38,328 nt of DNA, taken from Deltaproteobacteria bacterium. GTDB lineage: Bacteria; Desulfobacterota; Desulfobacteria; Desulfobacterales; Desulfosarcinaceae. Positions 21,327 to 30,203 of this stretch are shown piece by piece. A program made the position numbers and the translations under genes. The notes below the pieces were generated by a model that made no database searches, was not told where the DNA came from, and worked only from the letters and a program-made list of their open reading frames with translations. Where the stretch lies: assembly GCA_020444075.1 (NCBI GenBank), contig JAHLLR010000049.1:1-38328 (forward strand), read 5' to 3'. Every line of letters starts with the position of its first letter. The first letter of the stretch is position 1.

Positions 21327-23978
21327 TTAGAATGCCCCCCCCATGGAAAACTCCCAGTTGACCCCGGAATCTTCTCCGTTCTCTTCCCGGGGATCCAGAA
21401 TGTGGCCACCTTCGATGCGAATCGGCCCGATGGGTGAGTACCATCGGATGCCGTATCCGGCCGCTTGGCGGAGCGTACCCAAATCAATTGTTTCACCGGG
21501 TCCAAATACATTGCCGGTATCATAGAAAACAACACCGACAATGCCCATATCTTTGAACAGGGGATAGCTGAGTTCAAAATTGAACTGGACAAAGGATTCC
21601 CCACCTTCCTCTGAAATTTGTCCGGCACTGTTTACGGTTTTGATATTGATGTCCTGAAAACCAAAACCTCGGACGGAGTTCATGCCCCCCAAATAGAATT
21701 TTTCATAGTCGGGCAATGTGTATCCGCTTATCTCACTCACATAGCCCGATTTTCCATGCAAAAAGGTAACCAAATCCTTGTATATCGGGAGATACCAGCC
21801 GAGTTCACCCACGACCTTGTTAAAACCGATATCACCGCCTAATCCTGCATAAGTGTAAGTGAGGCTATGATCCTGACCCTGGGTGGTATTAAAGGCGCGG
21901 TCCCTTGAATCATAGCTTAAAGCCGTGGTGATGGCGCTGGTAGCGTTCGTCCCTTCCAGGTCCTTGATATTGTCAGAGGCGTCTTCAGTGATTTCGGTAA
22001 TGTCGGTAACATCATATCGATAGGATAGGGCGACACGGGTATAGTCGAAAATGGGATAACTGACTCCCAGCCCGCCACCCATGCTGGTTTTATCGTAGGT
22101 GTCGTAGTCACGTCTGGTACGGTAGATGCTAATTGTGCCGGACAGCGGGATGTCAAACATCCAAGGCTCGGTGAAGCTCAGGTTGTATAAATCCGATGAG
22201 CCGCCGACTTGTCCGCTCAGCTTGAGAATTTGTCCACGGCCGAAAAGGTTTCTTTGGGAAACCGAGCCGGTTACGAAAAAATCGTCCACCGTGCTGTATC
22301 CTGCGCCAAACGTGAAGGTCCCCGTGGGTTTTTCCACGACGCTGATTTTTACATCCATCTTGTCTTCAGCACTGCCTTTGGGTGTATCAACTTTGACATC
22401 CTCAAAAAAATCCAGGCGATGGAGATTGCGCACGCTTCGTTTGAGGCGGCTGCCGCTGTATAGTTCCTGTTCATAGATACGAAGCTCCCTGCGAATAACT
22501 TTGTCCCGGGTACGGGTGTTACCGGAAATATCGATGTTTTCAAAGAAGACCTTGTCTCGTTTTTTTGCGGAATAGGTGATGTCGACCAAGTGGTTTTCGG
22601 CATCTTCCTTCGTCAACGGAGAAATATCCGCGTATGCATAGCCGGCATCCGCATACAGATCGGTCAGCCAAAGGATATCCTTTCTGACTGTTTCCCGGTT
22701 GAAAAAGGGCTCCTTTGAAATCTGAAGCCCGGGCATCAAGCGCTCTTTTGGCAGAATCAGGTCTCCATCCATGTCAATGGTGCCGACTTTGAACCGCTCG
22801 CCCTCTTCGATTTTGAAGGTGATAAATATCCATTTGTCCTCGAAATCGACCACGGGATCGGCAACTTTGGCATGGATGAACCCCTCGGTTTGATAATAAG
22901 CCATGAGACGGGCTGCATCTTGACTCAGATCTTCTCGATTCAATTCGCCGGAAGAAGTGATCCAGGAGAAAAAACCCTTTTCCGATGAGCTGATCAGTTT
23001 TTTCAGCTTTTTATCCGGGAACGTCCGGTTGCCCTGGAAGGTGATTTTTTTAATTCTGATCTTTTCTCCTTCTTCAATAACAAATTCAATGTCCGCCTGG
23101 TTATTGTCACGGTCATGAACAGTGTAGTTAATTTTAATATTGTGATAATTTTTCTCCTTATACATGGCCTGGAGTTGTTCAATGTTAGACTTGATTGTAA
23201 AAATATTCAGAATGGAACCCGTGCTGACGGTTAAATTCTCCCGAAGCTTTTCATCCTTGAAAACCTTGTTGCCGCTGAAGGAGATTTTTCGAATGGTAGG
23301 CTTCTCCTTGACTTGGAAAATGACCGTTTTCCCGCCTTCGCTTTCTTCAGCTTCGACGCGGATGTCCTCAAAATAGCCCATTTTGTAGATATTCTTCATG
23401 TCTTTGGACAGTTCGCCGGCGCGCAGCACATCACCGGCTTTCACCCGAATTACCCGTTCGATGGCATCCGCTTCGATCCGTTTATTGCCGGCGACCCGGA
23501 TGCCAGTAATCAGTTCCCGGCGGAACAGTTGCCTAGCCAGTTTTTCCGCCGACTTTTTAGCAACGGCCCTCAGGTTTTCCATGCCCGAGCCTGCCTCATA
23601 AATGGAGAAGACCGGTTTGGTTCCCACCGTTTCAACCATGTTTATGTCAAGGCTGATGTTATCGCCGATACGTGTCATACTTCCCCAGACCACGCTGTCT
23701 GCACCGGCCTTCAGGCCCATTTGTTTCAGGGTTTCCACATCGGAGGTGACGTCTAAAGCGGAGGCTGATTGTGCTTTATCGATTTCAACGGCAACTGCGC
23801 CTTCGGTTTGCAGGTGCTCTTGAATGACCTTGGGTATGTCTTCTGCCAGATAGGACATGCTCTGGCTGGCATGAATTTCAAAAGGCAACACCAACACATG
23901 AACTGTTTCAATGGCATCTGCGGTGTGGGCCACGAGAAAAAGGGAAAAAAACAACACCGGAAAATATCGCCTCAACAT
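21327..23978 (-). CDS. bamA: Outer membrane protein assembly factor BamA with extra N-terminal domain
   Basis: BamA is the central barrel of the machine that inserts beta-barrel proteins into the outer membrane. The protein has 883 residues, roughly 80 longer than E. coli BamA. After the signal peptide (cut near HTADA) comes an additional domain of about 140 residues starting VHVLVLPFEI and containing GADSVVWGSMTRIGD, which recalls the N-terminal domain of TolB. Five POTRA domains follow (about 160-555; each has a GN-type strand such as VAGNKRI, FSGNKVF, FQGNRTF). The 16-strand barrel has the conserved VRGF loop (GGMNSVRGFGFQD) and ends in a C-terminal phenylalanine (WEFSMGGAF). It lies between lolD and ompH in the envelope block, 151 bases after lolD. 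Confidence 0.95.
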   Translation of the reverse strand: MLRRYFPVLFFSLFLVAHTADAIETVHVLVLPFEIHASQSMSYLAEDIPKVIQEHLQTEGAVAVEIDKAQSASALDVTSDVETLKQMGLKAGADSVVWGSMTRIGDNISLDINMVETVGTKPVFSIYEAGSGMENLRAVAKKSAEKLARQLFRRELITGIRVAGNKRIEADAIERVIRVKAGDVLRAGELSKDMKNIYKMGYFEDIRVEAEESEGGKTVIFQVKEKPTIRKISFSGNKVFKDEKLRENLTVSTGSILNIFTIKSNIEQLQAMYKEKNYHNIKINYTVHDRDNNQADIEFVIEEGEKIRIKKITFQGNRTFPDKKLKKLISSSEKGFFSWITSSGELNREDLSQDAARLMAYYQTEGFIHAKVADPVVDFEDKWIFITFKIEEGERFKVGTIDMDGDLILPKERLMPGLQISKEPFFNRETVRKDILWLTDLYADAGYAYADISPLTKEDAENHLVDITYSAKKRDKVFFENIDISGNTRTRDKVIRRELRIYEQELYSGSRLKRSVRNLHRLDFFEDVKVDTPKGSAEDKMDVKISVVEKPTGTFTFGAGYSTVDDFFVTGSVSQRNLFGRGQILKLSGQVGGSSDLYNLSFTEPWMFDIPLSGTISIYRTRRDYDTYDKTSMGGGLGVSYPIFDYTRVALSYRYDVTDITEITEDASDNIKDLEGTNATSAITTALSYDSRDRAFNTTQGQDHSLTYTYAGLGGDIGFNKVVGELGWYLPIYKDLVTFLHGKSGYVSEISGYTLPDYEKFYLGGMNSVRGFGFQDINIKTVNSAGQISEEGGESFVQFNFELSYPLFKDMGIVGVVFYDTGNVFGPGETIDLGTLRQAAGYGIRWYSPIGPIRIEGGHILDPREENGEDSGVNWEFSMGGAF

Positions 23979-24129
23979 CGAATCCCCCTGATCAATTGCG
24001 GTCCTGTCAACGTTTAATCCATTTCAGAATCGGCCGGTATCGGTAAAATGTTCTTTTTTCGGCAACCATGAGGCCACTTATGGGAGTCTTTTTTCTCACC
24101 TGCCAAAGGAAAAGGAGCTTGGCAAAAAC

Positions 24130-24867
24130 TCAATGAAATTCCTGCAGTGCTCCATTGGCGATGGTGACCTGCCGGGATACCAGGGCTGCCAGTTCCATGT
24201 TATGGGTGACCACAACCAGTGCCATTCCCATTTCCTGGTTAAGTTCCATCAGCAGGGTATGGATGCGTTCACTGTTTTTTCGATCCAGATTGCCTGTCGG
24301 TTCATCTGCCAGAAGAATCGCCGGTCGCAGTACCAGAGCCCGTGCCAGGGCCACTCGCTGCTGCTCACCGCCGGATAATTCACTGGCCCGATGGGTCAAC
24401 CGGTCTTTCAGGCCGACCCGAACCAGAATCGCTTCGGCAGCCGTCGTTGCCGTTTTTTTACTCTCTCCGCCGATCAAAGCTGGCATCATGGTGTTCTCCA
24501 ATGCCGAAAATTCGGGTAGCAGGTGGTGGAACTGGAATACAAAGCCGATAGCCCGGTTGCGAAAACGGGCCAGTTGGCTATCATCCAACTTCAGTACATC
24601 TTTTCCCGAATATTCCAGAATGCCGCTATCCGGTCTGTCCAAGGTCCCGAGAACGTGAAGGAGGGTGGACTTGCCGATACCCGATGCCCCTACGATTCCT
24701 ATCGTTTCGCCGATGCCCAGTTTAAATGACAACTGGTTGAGAACCACGATGCGGGCCCCACTGTGATTATAGACTCTGCTGATGCCCGAAGCCTGAATCA
24801 GCGGACTTCGGGAAGGCTGTCGATTGCGGGTTACCCGCCGTTCTGACAGATCAGTGCCATTATCCAT
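24130..24867 (-). CDS. lolD: Lipoprotein-releasing ABC transporter, ATP-binding protein
   Basis: LolD is the ATPase of the LolCDE complex, which pulls lipoproteins out of the inner membrane and hands them to LolA. The protein has 245 residues. Walker A is GASGIGKST (one residue unlike the usual GSSGSGKST), the Q loop is in FVFQFHHLLPEFSALEN, the signature is LSGGEQQRVALARAL, and Walker B is ILLADEPTGNLD. I chose the ATG at 24867, which overlaps the lolE stop by eight bases; the frame is open further upstream, but only as a shadow of lolE. The N-terminal 25 residues are a basic extension before the usual start of the domain. Confidence 0.94.
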   Translation of the reverse strand: MDNGTDLSERRVTRNRQPSRSPLIQASGISRVYNHSGARIVVLNQLSFKLGIGETIGIVGASGIGKSTLLHVLGTLDRPDSGILEYSGKDVLKLDDSQLARFRNRAIGFVFQFHHLLPEFSALENTMMPALIGGESKKTATTAAEAILVRVGLKDRLTHRASELSGGEQQRVALARALVLRPAILLADEPTGNLDRKNSERIHTLLMELNQEMGMALVVVTHNMELAALVSRQVTIANGALQEFH

Positions 24868-26095
24868 GGCGGATGGCCTCCACCGGATCGATGCCGGCTG
24901 CCTGACGGGCAGGATAAAGCGTTGCCGCAAAACAGATGGCCAGTGCACACAACGCAATCAACAGGACGTCCGATGTCTTCATGTTTACAGGTAAAGTACT
25001 TATATAATATACATCTGCCGGGAGGTGGATAAAGGAATAGCGCTCGAGAAGGGTGCACAGAACCAAGCCGGCGGATGTCCCCAGCACGGTTCCCACCAAG
25101 CCGATCATCAGGCCCTTGATGACAAAGATGCGTCCGATGGATTTTGCCGTCGCCCCCATGGCTTTCAGAATAGCGATATCCTTTCGTTTTTCCATGACCA
25201 TCATGACCAGGGAGCCGGCAATATTGAATGCGGCAACCAGTACGATCAGGGCAAGGATGATGAACATGACGGTTTTTTCCAGCCGAAGGGCTGAAAAGAG
25301 ATTGCGGTTCATCTGCTTCCAGTTTTCGATGGTGTAGTCACCGTCCACAAGTCGCTCAATCGCCTCGGAAATTTCTTTGACTTTTCCCATATCTTGGAGG
25401 CGAATTTCGATCCCGCTGACGGAGGCGGGCATTCGGAGGATCTTCTGGGCCTGCTTCAAATCAATGAAAGCCAGCGTCCCATCAAATTCATACATCCCGG
25501 ATTCGAAAAGGTCGGCGACCTGAAATTTAATCATGGCAGGAATATGGCCGGCCGGTGAAAGCATACCCCGCGGCAAGATCATGTACACCGTGTCACCGCG
25601 GATTACACCCAGGTTGGCTGCCAGCTCCTTGCCTAAAATGATGCCGGGCAGGTGAACGCTTCCGGCTGGGAGCCCTTTCGAGGCAGTCCGCGTCGCCAAC
25701 CGGCTGTTATCCACTCTGTCGCCGACGCTTTTTCCCTGAACCGCATCAATGCCTTTCAGGACGGCGCCAGCCGCCCGCGTTGTCGTGCGAATAACTACCT
25801 GGGTGGTGATGTAGGCCGATGCCGTTTCGATGCCGTCAACGGCTTTGATCTTTGACAAAATCTGATTGTAGTCGGTAAAGTCCCCCTGCTTTTTGGTGAG
25901 TACCAGGTGTGGCCGGATTCCCATGATCCGAGATTTGAGATCGGTTTCAAAACCGGCCATGACCGCTATAACTACGATCAGCGCCATGACCCCCACGGCG
26001 ACCCCGGCAATGGACAGTACGGTAATCAGCGAAATAAATGCCCGCTTCTGGCGAGTCCGGAGATAACGCCCTGATACAAATGTCACAAATGACAT
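24860..26095 (-). CDS. lolE: Lipoprotein-releasing ABC transporter, permease subunit (LolC/LolE)
   Basis: Inner-membrane permease of the lipoprotein release system. The protein has 411 residues. It begins with the family start FVSGRYLRTRQKRAFISLI and a first membrane helix (about 23-50). A large periplasmic MacB-like domain (50-265) follows, then three helices at about 270-300, 315-350 and 365-400. The conserved ending is PARQAAGIDPVEAIRHG. Only one permease gene is present in the window, so the transporter probably works as a homodimer (the LolF arrangement known from bacteria with a single LolC/E) unless a second copy exists elsewhere. The gene lies 70 bases downstream of lysS and overlaps lolD. 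Confidence 0.93.
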   Translation of the reverse strand: MSFVTFVSGRYLRTRQKRAFISLITVLSIAGVAVGVMALIVVIAVMAGFETDLKSRIMGIRPHLVLTKKQGDFTDYNQILSKIKAVDGIETASAYITTQVVIRTTTRAAGAVLKGIDAVQGKSVGDRVDNSRLATRTASKGLPAGSVHLPGIILGKELAANLGVIRGDTVYMILPRGMLSPAGHIPAMIKFQVADLFESGMYEFDGTLAFIDLKQAQKILRMPASVSGIEIRLQDMGKVKEISEAIERLVDGDYTIENWKQMNRNLFSALRLEKTVMFIILALIVLVAAFNIAGSLVMMVMEKRKDIAILKAMGATAKSIGRIFVIKGLMIGLVGTVLGTSAGLVLCTLLERYSFIHLPADVYYISTLPVNMKTSDVLLIALCALAICFAATLYPARQAAGIDPVEAIRHG

Positions 26096-26165
26096 GGCAT
26101 TTCCGGTAATGGCTGAGGTTGAGGGTTCTCTGCGATAGTTCTTACCTGATCCTATTGAGAATGCG

Positions 26166-27665
26166 TCAATTTTCCGTTTTTGAAATCCCTGTCCGGGGCT
26201 TCATGTGGGGGAACAGGATAACCTCTCGGATGGACGGGGCGTCGGTCAGCAGCATCACCAGACGGTCGATTCCAATCCCCTGACCGGCGGTGGGGGGCAT
26301 GCCATACTCCAAAGCCTCGATATAGTCGTCATCCATGAAATGGGCTTCGTCGTCACCGGCATTTCTATCTTCCACTTGCTGCAGAAATCTTCCTCGCTGG
26401 TCTTCCGGGTCATTGAGTTCGGAAAACCCGTTGGCGATTTCCCTACCGGCAATGAACAGTTCAAAGCGTTCGGTCAGATCCGGATGGGTGTCACTTCTTC
26501 TTGACAGCGGGGAGACTTCGGCCGGGTAGCCGGTGATAAAGGTGGGCTGGATTAACTTGGGTTCAACAAGGGCATCGAACAGCTTGGTGATCACTTTCCC
26601 CAGACGCCCGGTTTTCGTGACTGTAATACCCCGGGACGCCGCAAATTCAAGCAAACGGTCTTTGTCACTCAACAATGACGAATCGACTCCGCCGATCTGT
26701 TCCAGGGAATCGAACAGGGAAATGCGTTTCCACGGTCCTCCCAGTTCGATTTCATTCCCTTGATAGGTGACGACAGTGCCGCCGGTTATCGTTTGAGCAA
26801 TCTGTGCAAACATCTGTTCGGTGAGATCCATCAAGTCTTCATAGGTGGCGTAGGCCTGGTAAAACTCAACCATGGTGAATTCCGGGTTGTGCTGGGTGGA
26901 GACGCCCTCGTTTCTGAAATTGCGGTTGATTTCGAAGACCCGCTCAAATCCGCCCACCACCAGGCGCTTGAGATACAGTTCCGGAGCGATGCGCAGATAT
27001 AGATCCATGTCCAGCGCGTTGTGGTGGGTTTTAAAGGGAGTTGCCTCGGCACCGCCCGGTATGGGCTGCATCATGGGTGTTTCCACTTCCAGAAAATCAC
27101 GGGACAGGAAAAAGGAACGCATGGCCTGGATGATCTGGCTGCGTTTGATAAAAATTTCCTGAACATCCGGGTTCATAATCAGGTCGATGTAGCGTTGTCG
27201 GTAACGCTTTTCCGGATCTTTAAGCCCATGAAATTTTTCAGGAAGTGGTCGGGTTGATTTACAGACGAGATGAATTCGGGTGGCCAGAATGGTCCATTCG
27301 CCGGTCTTGGTGCGAAAAAGGGTCCCTTCAATTTCAATGAAATCCCCGACATCGAGGCGTTTGAACAGATCATATGACCGATCCCCGACTCTGTCCTTGC
27401 GCACATAGGCCTGCATGAGGCCGGTTCGGTCCTTGAACCGGACGAAAGCGGATTTCCCGAAACGGTTGATGGCCATCATCCGTCCCGCCACGTTGAACTG
27501 GGCAGGATCCTCTTGTTGTTCATCCGACAGGTCTTGAAGATGACCCTGGATATCCCTGATGGTATGGTTGACGGCCAAGCCGTTGGGGAACAGATTGATT
27601 CCGTCCGCCCTCAGGCCGTCTGCCTTTTCTTTTCGCTTGCTCAGCAAGTCTTTTGCATTGTCCAT
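26166..27665 (-). CDS. lysS: Lysine--tRNA ligase, class II
   Basis: Class II lysyl-tRNA synthetase, cytoplasmic. The protein has 499 residues from the chosen start. The OB-fold anticodon-binding domain (about 50-150) includes GRMMAINRFGKSAFVRF. Motif 1 is near FLEVETPMMQPIPGGAEATP, motif 2 is FRNEGVSTQHNPEFTMVEFY, and motif 3 is GIGIDRLVMLLT. An in-frame ATG 27 codons upstream would add residues unlike any LysRS N-terminus. ATG 27665 is preceded by GGGG and starts MDNAKDLLSKRKEKADGLR, which fits the family. It heads the minus-strand envelope block; a shared transcript with lolE is inferred from the 70-base spacing. Confidence 0.94.
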   Translation of the reverse strand: MDNAKDLLSKRKEKADGLRADGINLFPNGLAVNHTIRDIQGHLQDLSDEQQEDPAQFNVAGRMMAINRFGKSAFVRFKDRTGLMQAYVRKDRVGDRSYDLFKRLDVGDFIEIEGTLFRTKTGEWTILATRIHLVCKSTRPLPEKFHGLKDPEKRYRQRYIDLIMNPDVQEIFIKRSQIIQAMRSFFLSRDFLEVETPMMQPIPGGAEATPFKTHHNALDMDLYLRIAPELYLKRLVVGGFERVFEINRNFRNEGVSTQHNPEFTMVEFYQAYATYEDLMDLTEQMFAQIAQTITGGTVVTYQGNEIELGGPWKRISLFDSLEQIGGVDSSLLSDKDRLLEFAASRGITVTKTGRLGKVITKLFDALVEPKLIQPTFITGYPAEVSPLSRRSDTHPDLTERFELFIAGREIANGFSELNDPEDQRGRFLQQVEDRNAGDDEAHFMDDDYIEALEYGMPPTAGQGIGIDRLVMLLTDAPSIREVILFPHMKPRTGISKTEN

Positions 27666-27746
27666 GGTAACCCCGGTTGCAATTGGTTCCGCTTCTATTT
27701 CTAATTTGCTGCTGCCGATCGCTCTTTTATAAGTTGTATAATCCAT

Positions 27747-28071
27747 CGGCTTTGGACTGACGCCGCATCAATAGCCCAGCCGAAAAATCGTAAACCCCTT
27801 CTGCTATCTTATTTGGTGGATGGTGTCAAGGATAGGGCAGTACTGAAAAATCCCGGCGAGTTGTTTTAACAGGGAGGGGGGCGAACGGGTTTACTTTTCG
27901 GATTTCAGTTGATACCCGTCTGGGGAACCCTCTGGGGGGACAGGAACTTACCTCGGCAACCTTTATCGGGAGGAGTCCGCGTGTCACTGAATGCTGCTGC
28001 CCCCTTTAAAAACCGGAAGCTGGACTAGCGATTACCCCGAACCGAAATTACAAGGGCTCGCAGAAAGGGGA
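27747..28071. other. Intergenic region between lysS and the SlyD-type gene
   Basis: I see no gene here. The stretch has several G and C runs (GGGAGGGGGG near 27870, GGGGGGAC near 27935) and a GGGAGGAG followed by GTG near 27970, but the frame behind it is short. It should carry the lysS promoter and the end of the slyD transcript, neither of which I could place with confidence. Confidence 0.5.
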
Positions 28072-28581
28072 TCAGCAACAGCCGGATTCCCCGCATTCAC
28101 ATCCGCCGCCGGAACAGTCGGAGCCGCATCCACCGTGCTGCTGCGTGGCGGTTTTGCTGATGCCCACCACCTCGATCTTGAAGGTCAGGGATTGGCCGGC
28201 CAGGGGATGGTTGAGATCGAAAATAACTTTTTCATCATCAATGCAGGCAACCCGGGCGGGAAACTGCTGCCCCTGGGGTGTACTCAGCATCAATGTCTGG
28301 CCTACTTCGGGTTCCATTCCGGCGGGGATATCGGATTTGGGAAAGTCGTGCATCCGGCTGTCATCCCGATGGCCATAGGCTTCTTCCGGAGAAAGGGTGA
28401 AGGTTTTGGTTTCGTTGATCGACATCCCCATGATCGCTGATTCAAAACCGGGGATCACCTTGCCGGAGCCCATGTGAACTTCCATGGGTTGGCAGCCTTC
28501 GCTGGAGTCGAAAATTTCACCATTGTCCAGCGTTCCGGTATAATTGACGCTCACAAACAATCCGCTTTCAACTTTTTCCAT
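28072..28581 (-). CDS. slyD: SlyD-type FKBP peptidyl-prolyl isomerase with cysteine-rich tail
   Basis: Peptidyl-prolyl cis-trans isomerase and chaperone of the SlyD type, 169 residues. The FKBP core is split by the insert-in-flap domain: VNYTGTLDNGEIFDSS and IPGFESAIMGMSINETKTFT on one side, then PEEAYGHRDD and FPKSDIPAGMEPEVGQTLML in the insert, returning to FDLNHPLAGQSLTFKIEVV. The last 23 residues contain six cysteines and a histidine in a glycine/serine context (beginning QQHGGCGSDC). Such tails bind Ni, Zn or Cu and in E. coli SlyD feed nickel to hydrogenase maturation. The gene stands alone and divergent from the lyase gene; a nickel role here is inference. Confidence 0.93.
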   Translation of the reverse strand: MEKVESGLFVSVNYTGTLDNGEIFDSSEGCQPMEVHMGSGKVIPGFESAIMGMSINETKTFTLSPEEAYGHRDDSRMHDFPKSDIPAGMEPEVGQTLMLSTPQGQQFPARVACIDDEKVIFDLNHPLAGQSLTFKIEVVGISKTATQQHGGCGSDCSGGGCECGESGCC

Positions 28582-28715
28582 CTGTTAACTCCTTATTTTT
28601 TTGAATAGTTGCAGACAAAATTGGGACGAATCCTTTAAAGTCAAGGTATTATTCAGGAAGAGGTGATTTCGGTTTTTTCGTTTTGGCCGGATTTTTTGCG
28701 ACAGAGATATCGCCC

Positions 28716-28751
28716 CTGTCTTCTTGACAGATATCTGGATTGCTGTAATTT
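28716..28751 (+). promoter_or_regulatory. Candidate sigma-70 promoter of the lyase gene
   Basis: TTGACA (28724-28729) is a perfect -35 box, 16 bases before TAATTT (28746-28751), a weak -10. The -35 box overlaps an inverted repeat CTGTC-N5-GACAG (28716-28730) that could be an operator. The start would fall near 28758, 30 bases before the ATG. Confidence 0.4.
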
Positions 28752-28787
28752 CAGGCATAAAGCCTTTCAACCGCCCGGAGGTGATGC

Positions 28788-30164
28788 ATGCGAATCGAAA
28801 AAGACGCGATGGGGGAAAAACTGGTTCCCGAAAACGCCTGGTACGGGATTCATACCGTTCGTTCCCTGGAAAATTTTAATGTTGCCGGAGAACCGGTGCC
28901 CCTGGCGATCGTTCACGCCATCGTTCAGTTGAAAGCGGCTTGCGCCACGGCTAACGAACAGCTCGGGCTTCTCGATCCTAACCGTTCCCAGGCGATTGGC
29001 AAGGCCTGCGCAGCGGTCCTCAGCGGAGCGCACGATGACCAGTTTCCCATCGATATTTTTCAGGCGGGATCCGGCACCTCCACCCAGATGAATGTCAATG
29101 AGGTGATCGCCAATCTGGCTGCTGTGGAGCTTGGCGGAAAGCGTGGAGAAAGGGATTTGATCCACCCCAACGATCATGTGAACAAAGGGCAATCCACCAA
29201 TAATGTTTTTCCTTCGGCCATTCGGTTGGCATCTATTCAGTTATGCCACCAGCTGGAAGCGGTACTCGATGGTTTGGTGGCGTCATTTGAGGAAAAGGCC
29301 GCGCAGTTTGCCTCGATTGCCAAGAGCGGACGCACCCATCTTCAGGATGCGGTGCCCGTTACCCTGGGTCAGGAGTTTGCCGCATACGCCCGTGCACTTG
29401 AGAAGGCGAAAACAAGAGTGGGTGCCGCCGGTCTGAACCTGCTGGAGATCGGCGTCGGGGGCAATGCGGTGGGAACCGGGATCAATACCAAGCCGGCCTT
29501 TCGATCCCATATCGTAAAGGCGCTCAATGATTCCACCGGTCTGTCATTCAAAGTGGCGGACAACGGCGTCGAAATCACCCAGTTCATGACGGATATGGGA
29601 CAGATGTCCGCGGCTCTTCGATTGCTGGCTTTGGATCTTCTCAAGATCTGCAACGATCTGCGCCTGCTGGCATCAGGTCCCAACACGGGCATCGGCGAAA
29701 TCCGACTGCCGGCAGTTGAGCCCGGTTCTTCCATTATGCCGGGCAAGGTCAATCCCAGCATCTGCGAGGCTGCCAACATGGCCTGCATCCAGGTGATCGG
29801 ATACGATACCGCCGTGGCCATGGCATGCGGGCTGGGTCAATTGGAGCTCAACACCCATATGCCGCTGATCGGCGCTAATCTTGTCAAGTCGTTGGATATA
29901 TTGATTCGCACCTGTACCATGCTGGATGAGAAATGCATCCAGGGTGTTGGGGTGGATGAAGAAAAATGCCGGCAGAACTTCGAATCCAGTGCCGGCCTGG
30001 CCACCATCCTGAACCCGAAGTTGGGTTACGACAGGGTGGCGGCCCTGGTCAAGGAGGGACTGGCCAGCGGAAAAACCCTGAAAGTCCTGGTGCTGGAGAA
30101 ACACCTCATGTCCGAATCACAGCTGGCCCGTCTGCTGGCCGGTGCCTTCGGGCCGAACCTTTGA
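28788..30164 (+). CDS. Aspartate ammonia-lyase / class II fumarase family protein
   Basis: Member of the aspartase/fumarase superfamily, 458 residues, full length. The N-terminus RIEKDAMGEKLVPENAWYGI followed by HTVRSLENF is closer to aspartate ammonia-lyase than to FumC. The substrate-binding segments are GSGTSTQMNVNEV and SGRTHLQDAVPVTLGQEF, and the mobile catalytic loop is the signature GSSIMPGKVNPS. Aspartase would release ammonia from aspartate to give fumarate; fumarase would hydrate fumarate. One oddity: the usual QS(S/T)ND is QSTNN here (HVNKGQSTNNVFPSA), a change of a normally conserved Asp. CGGAGGTGAT lies before the ATG. It is 39 bases upstream of the ThDP enzyme gene and probably co-transcribed. 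I lean to aspartase, but cannot decide from sequence. Confidence 0.8.
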   Translation: MRIEKDAMGEKLVPENAWYGIHTVRSLENFNVAGEPVPLAIVHAIVQLKAACATANEQLGLLDPNRSQAIGKACAAVLSGAHDDQFPIDIFQAGSGTSTQMNVNEVIANLAAVELGGKRGERDLIHPNDHVNKGQSTNNVFPSAIRLASIQLCHQLEAVLDGLVASFEEKAAQFASIAKSGRTHLQDAVPVTLGQEFAAYARALEKAKTRVGAAGLNLLEIGVGGNAVGTGINTKPAFRSHIVKALNDSTGLSFKVADNGVEITQFMTDMGQMSAALRLLALDLLKICNDLRLLASGPNTGIGEIRLPAVEPGSSIMPGKVNPSICEAANMACIQVIGYDTAVAMACGLGQLELNTHMPLIGANLVKSLDILIRTCTMLDEKCIQGVGVDEEKCRQNFESSAGLATILNPKLGYDRVAALVKEGLASGKTLKVLVLEKHLMSESQLARLLAGAFGPNL

Positions 30165-30203
30165 TTCCGGCGCGGGTAAACATGGTTTGAAGGAGGTCTG
30201 GCG

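Noticed and set aside
27747-28071. Hidden small gene after GGGAGGAG near 27970
   Set aside because: The GTG behind it opens only a short frame with no protein-like features.
28669-28690. TTTTGGCCGG...TTTTTTGCG as a sigma-54 promoter of the lyase gene
   Set aside because: The GG to GC distance is eleven, not ten bases; the TTGACA element downstream is a better candidate.
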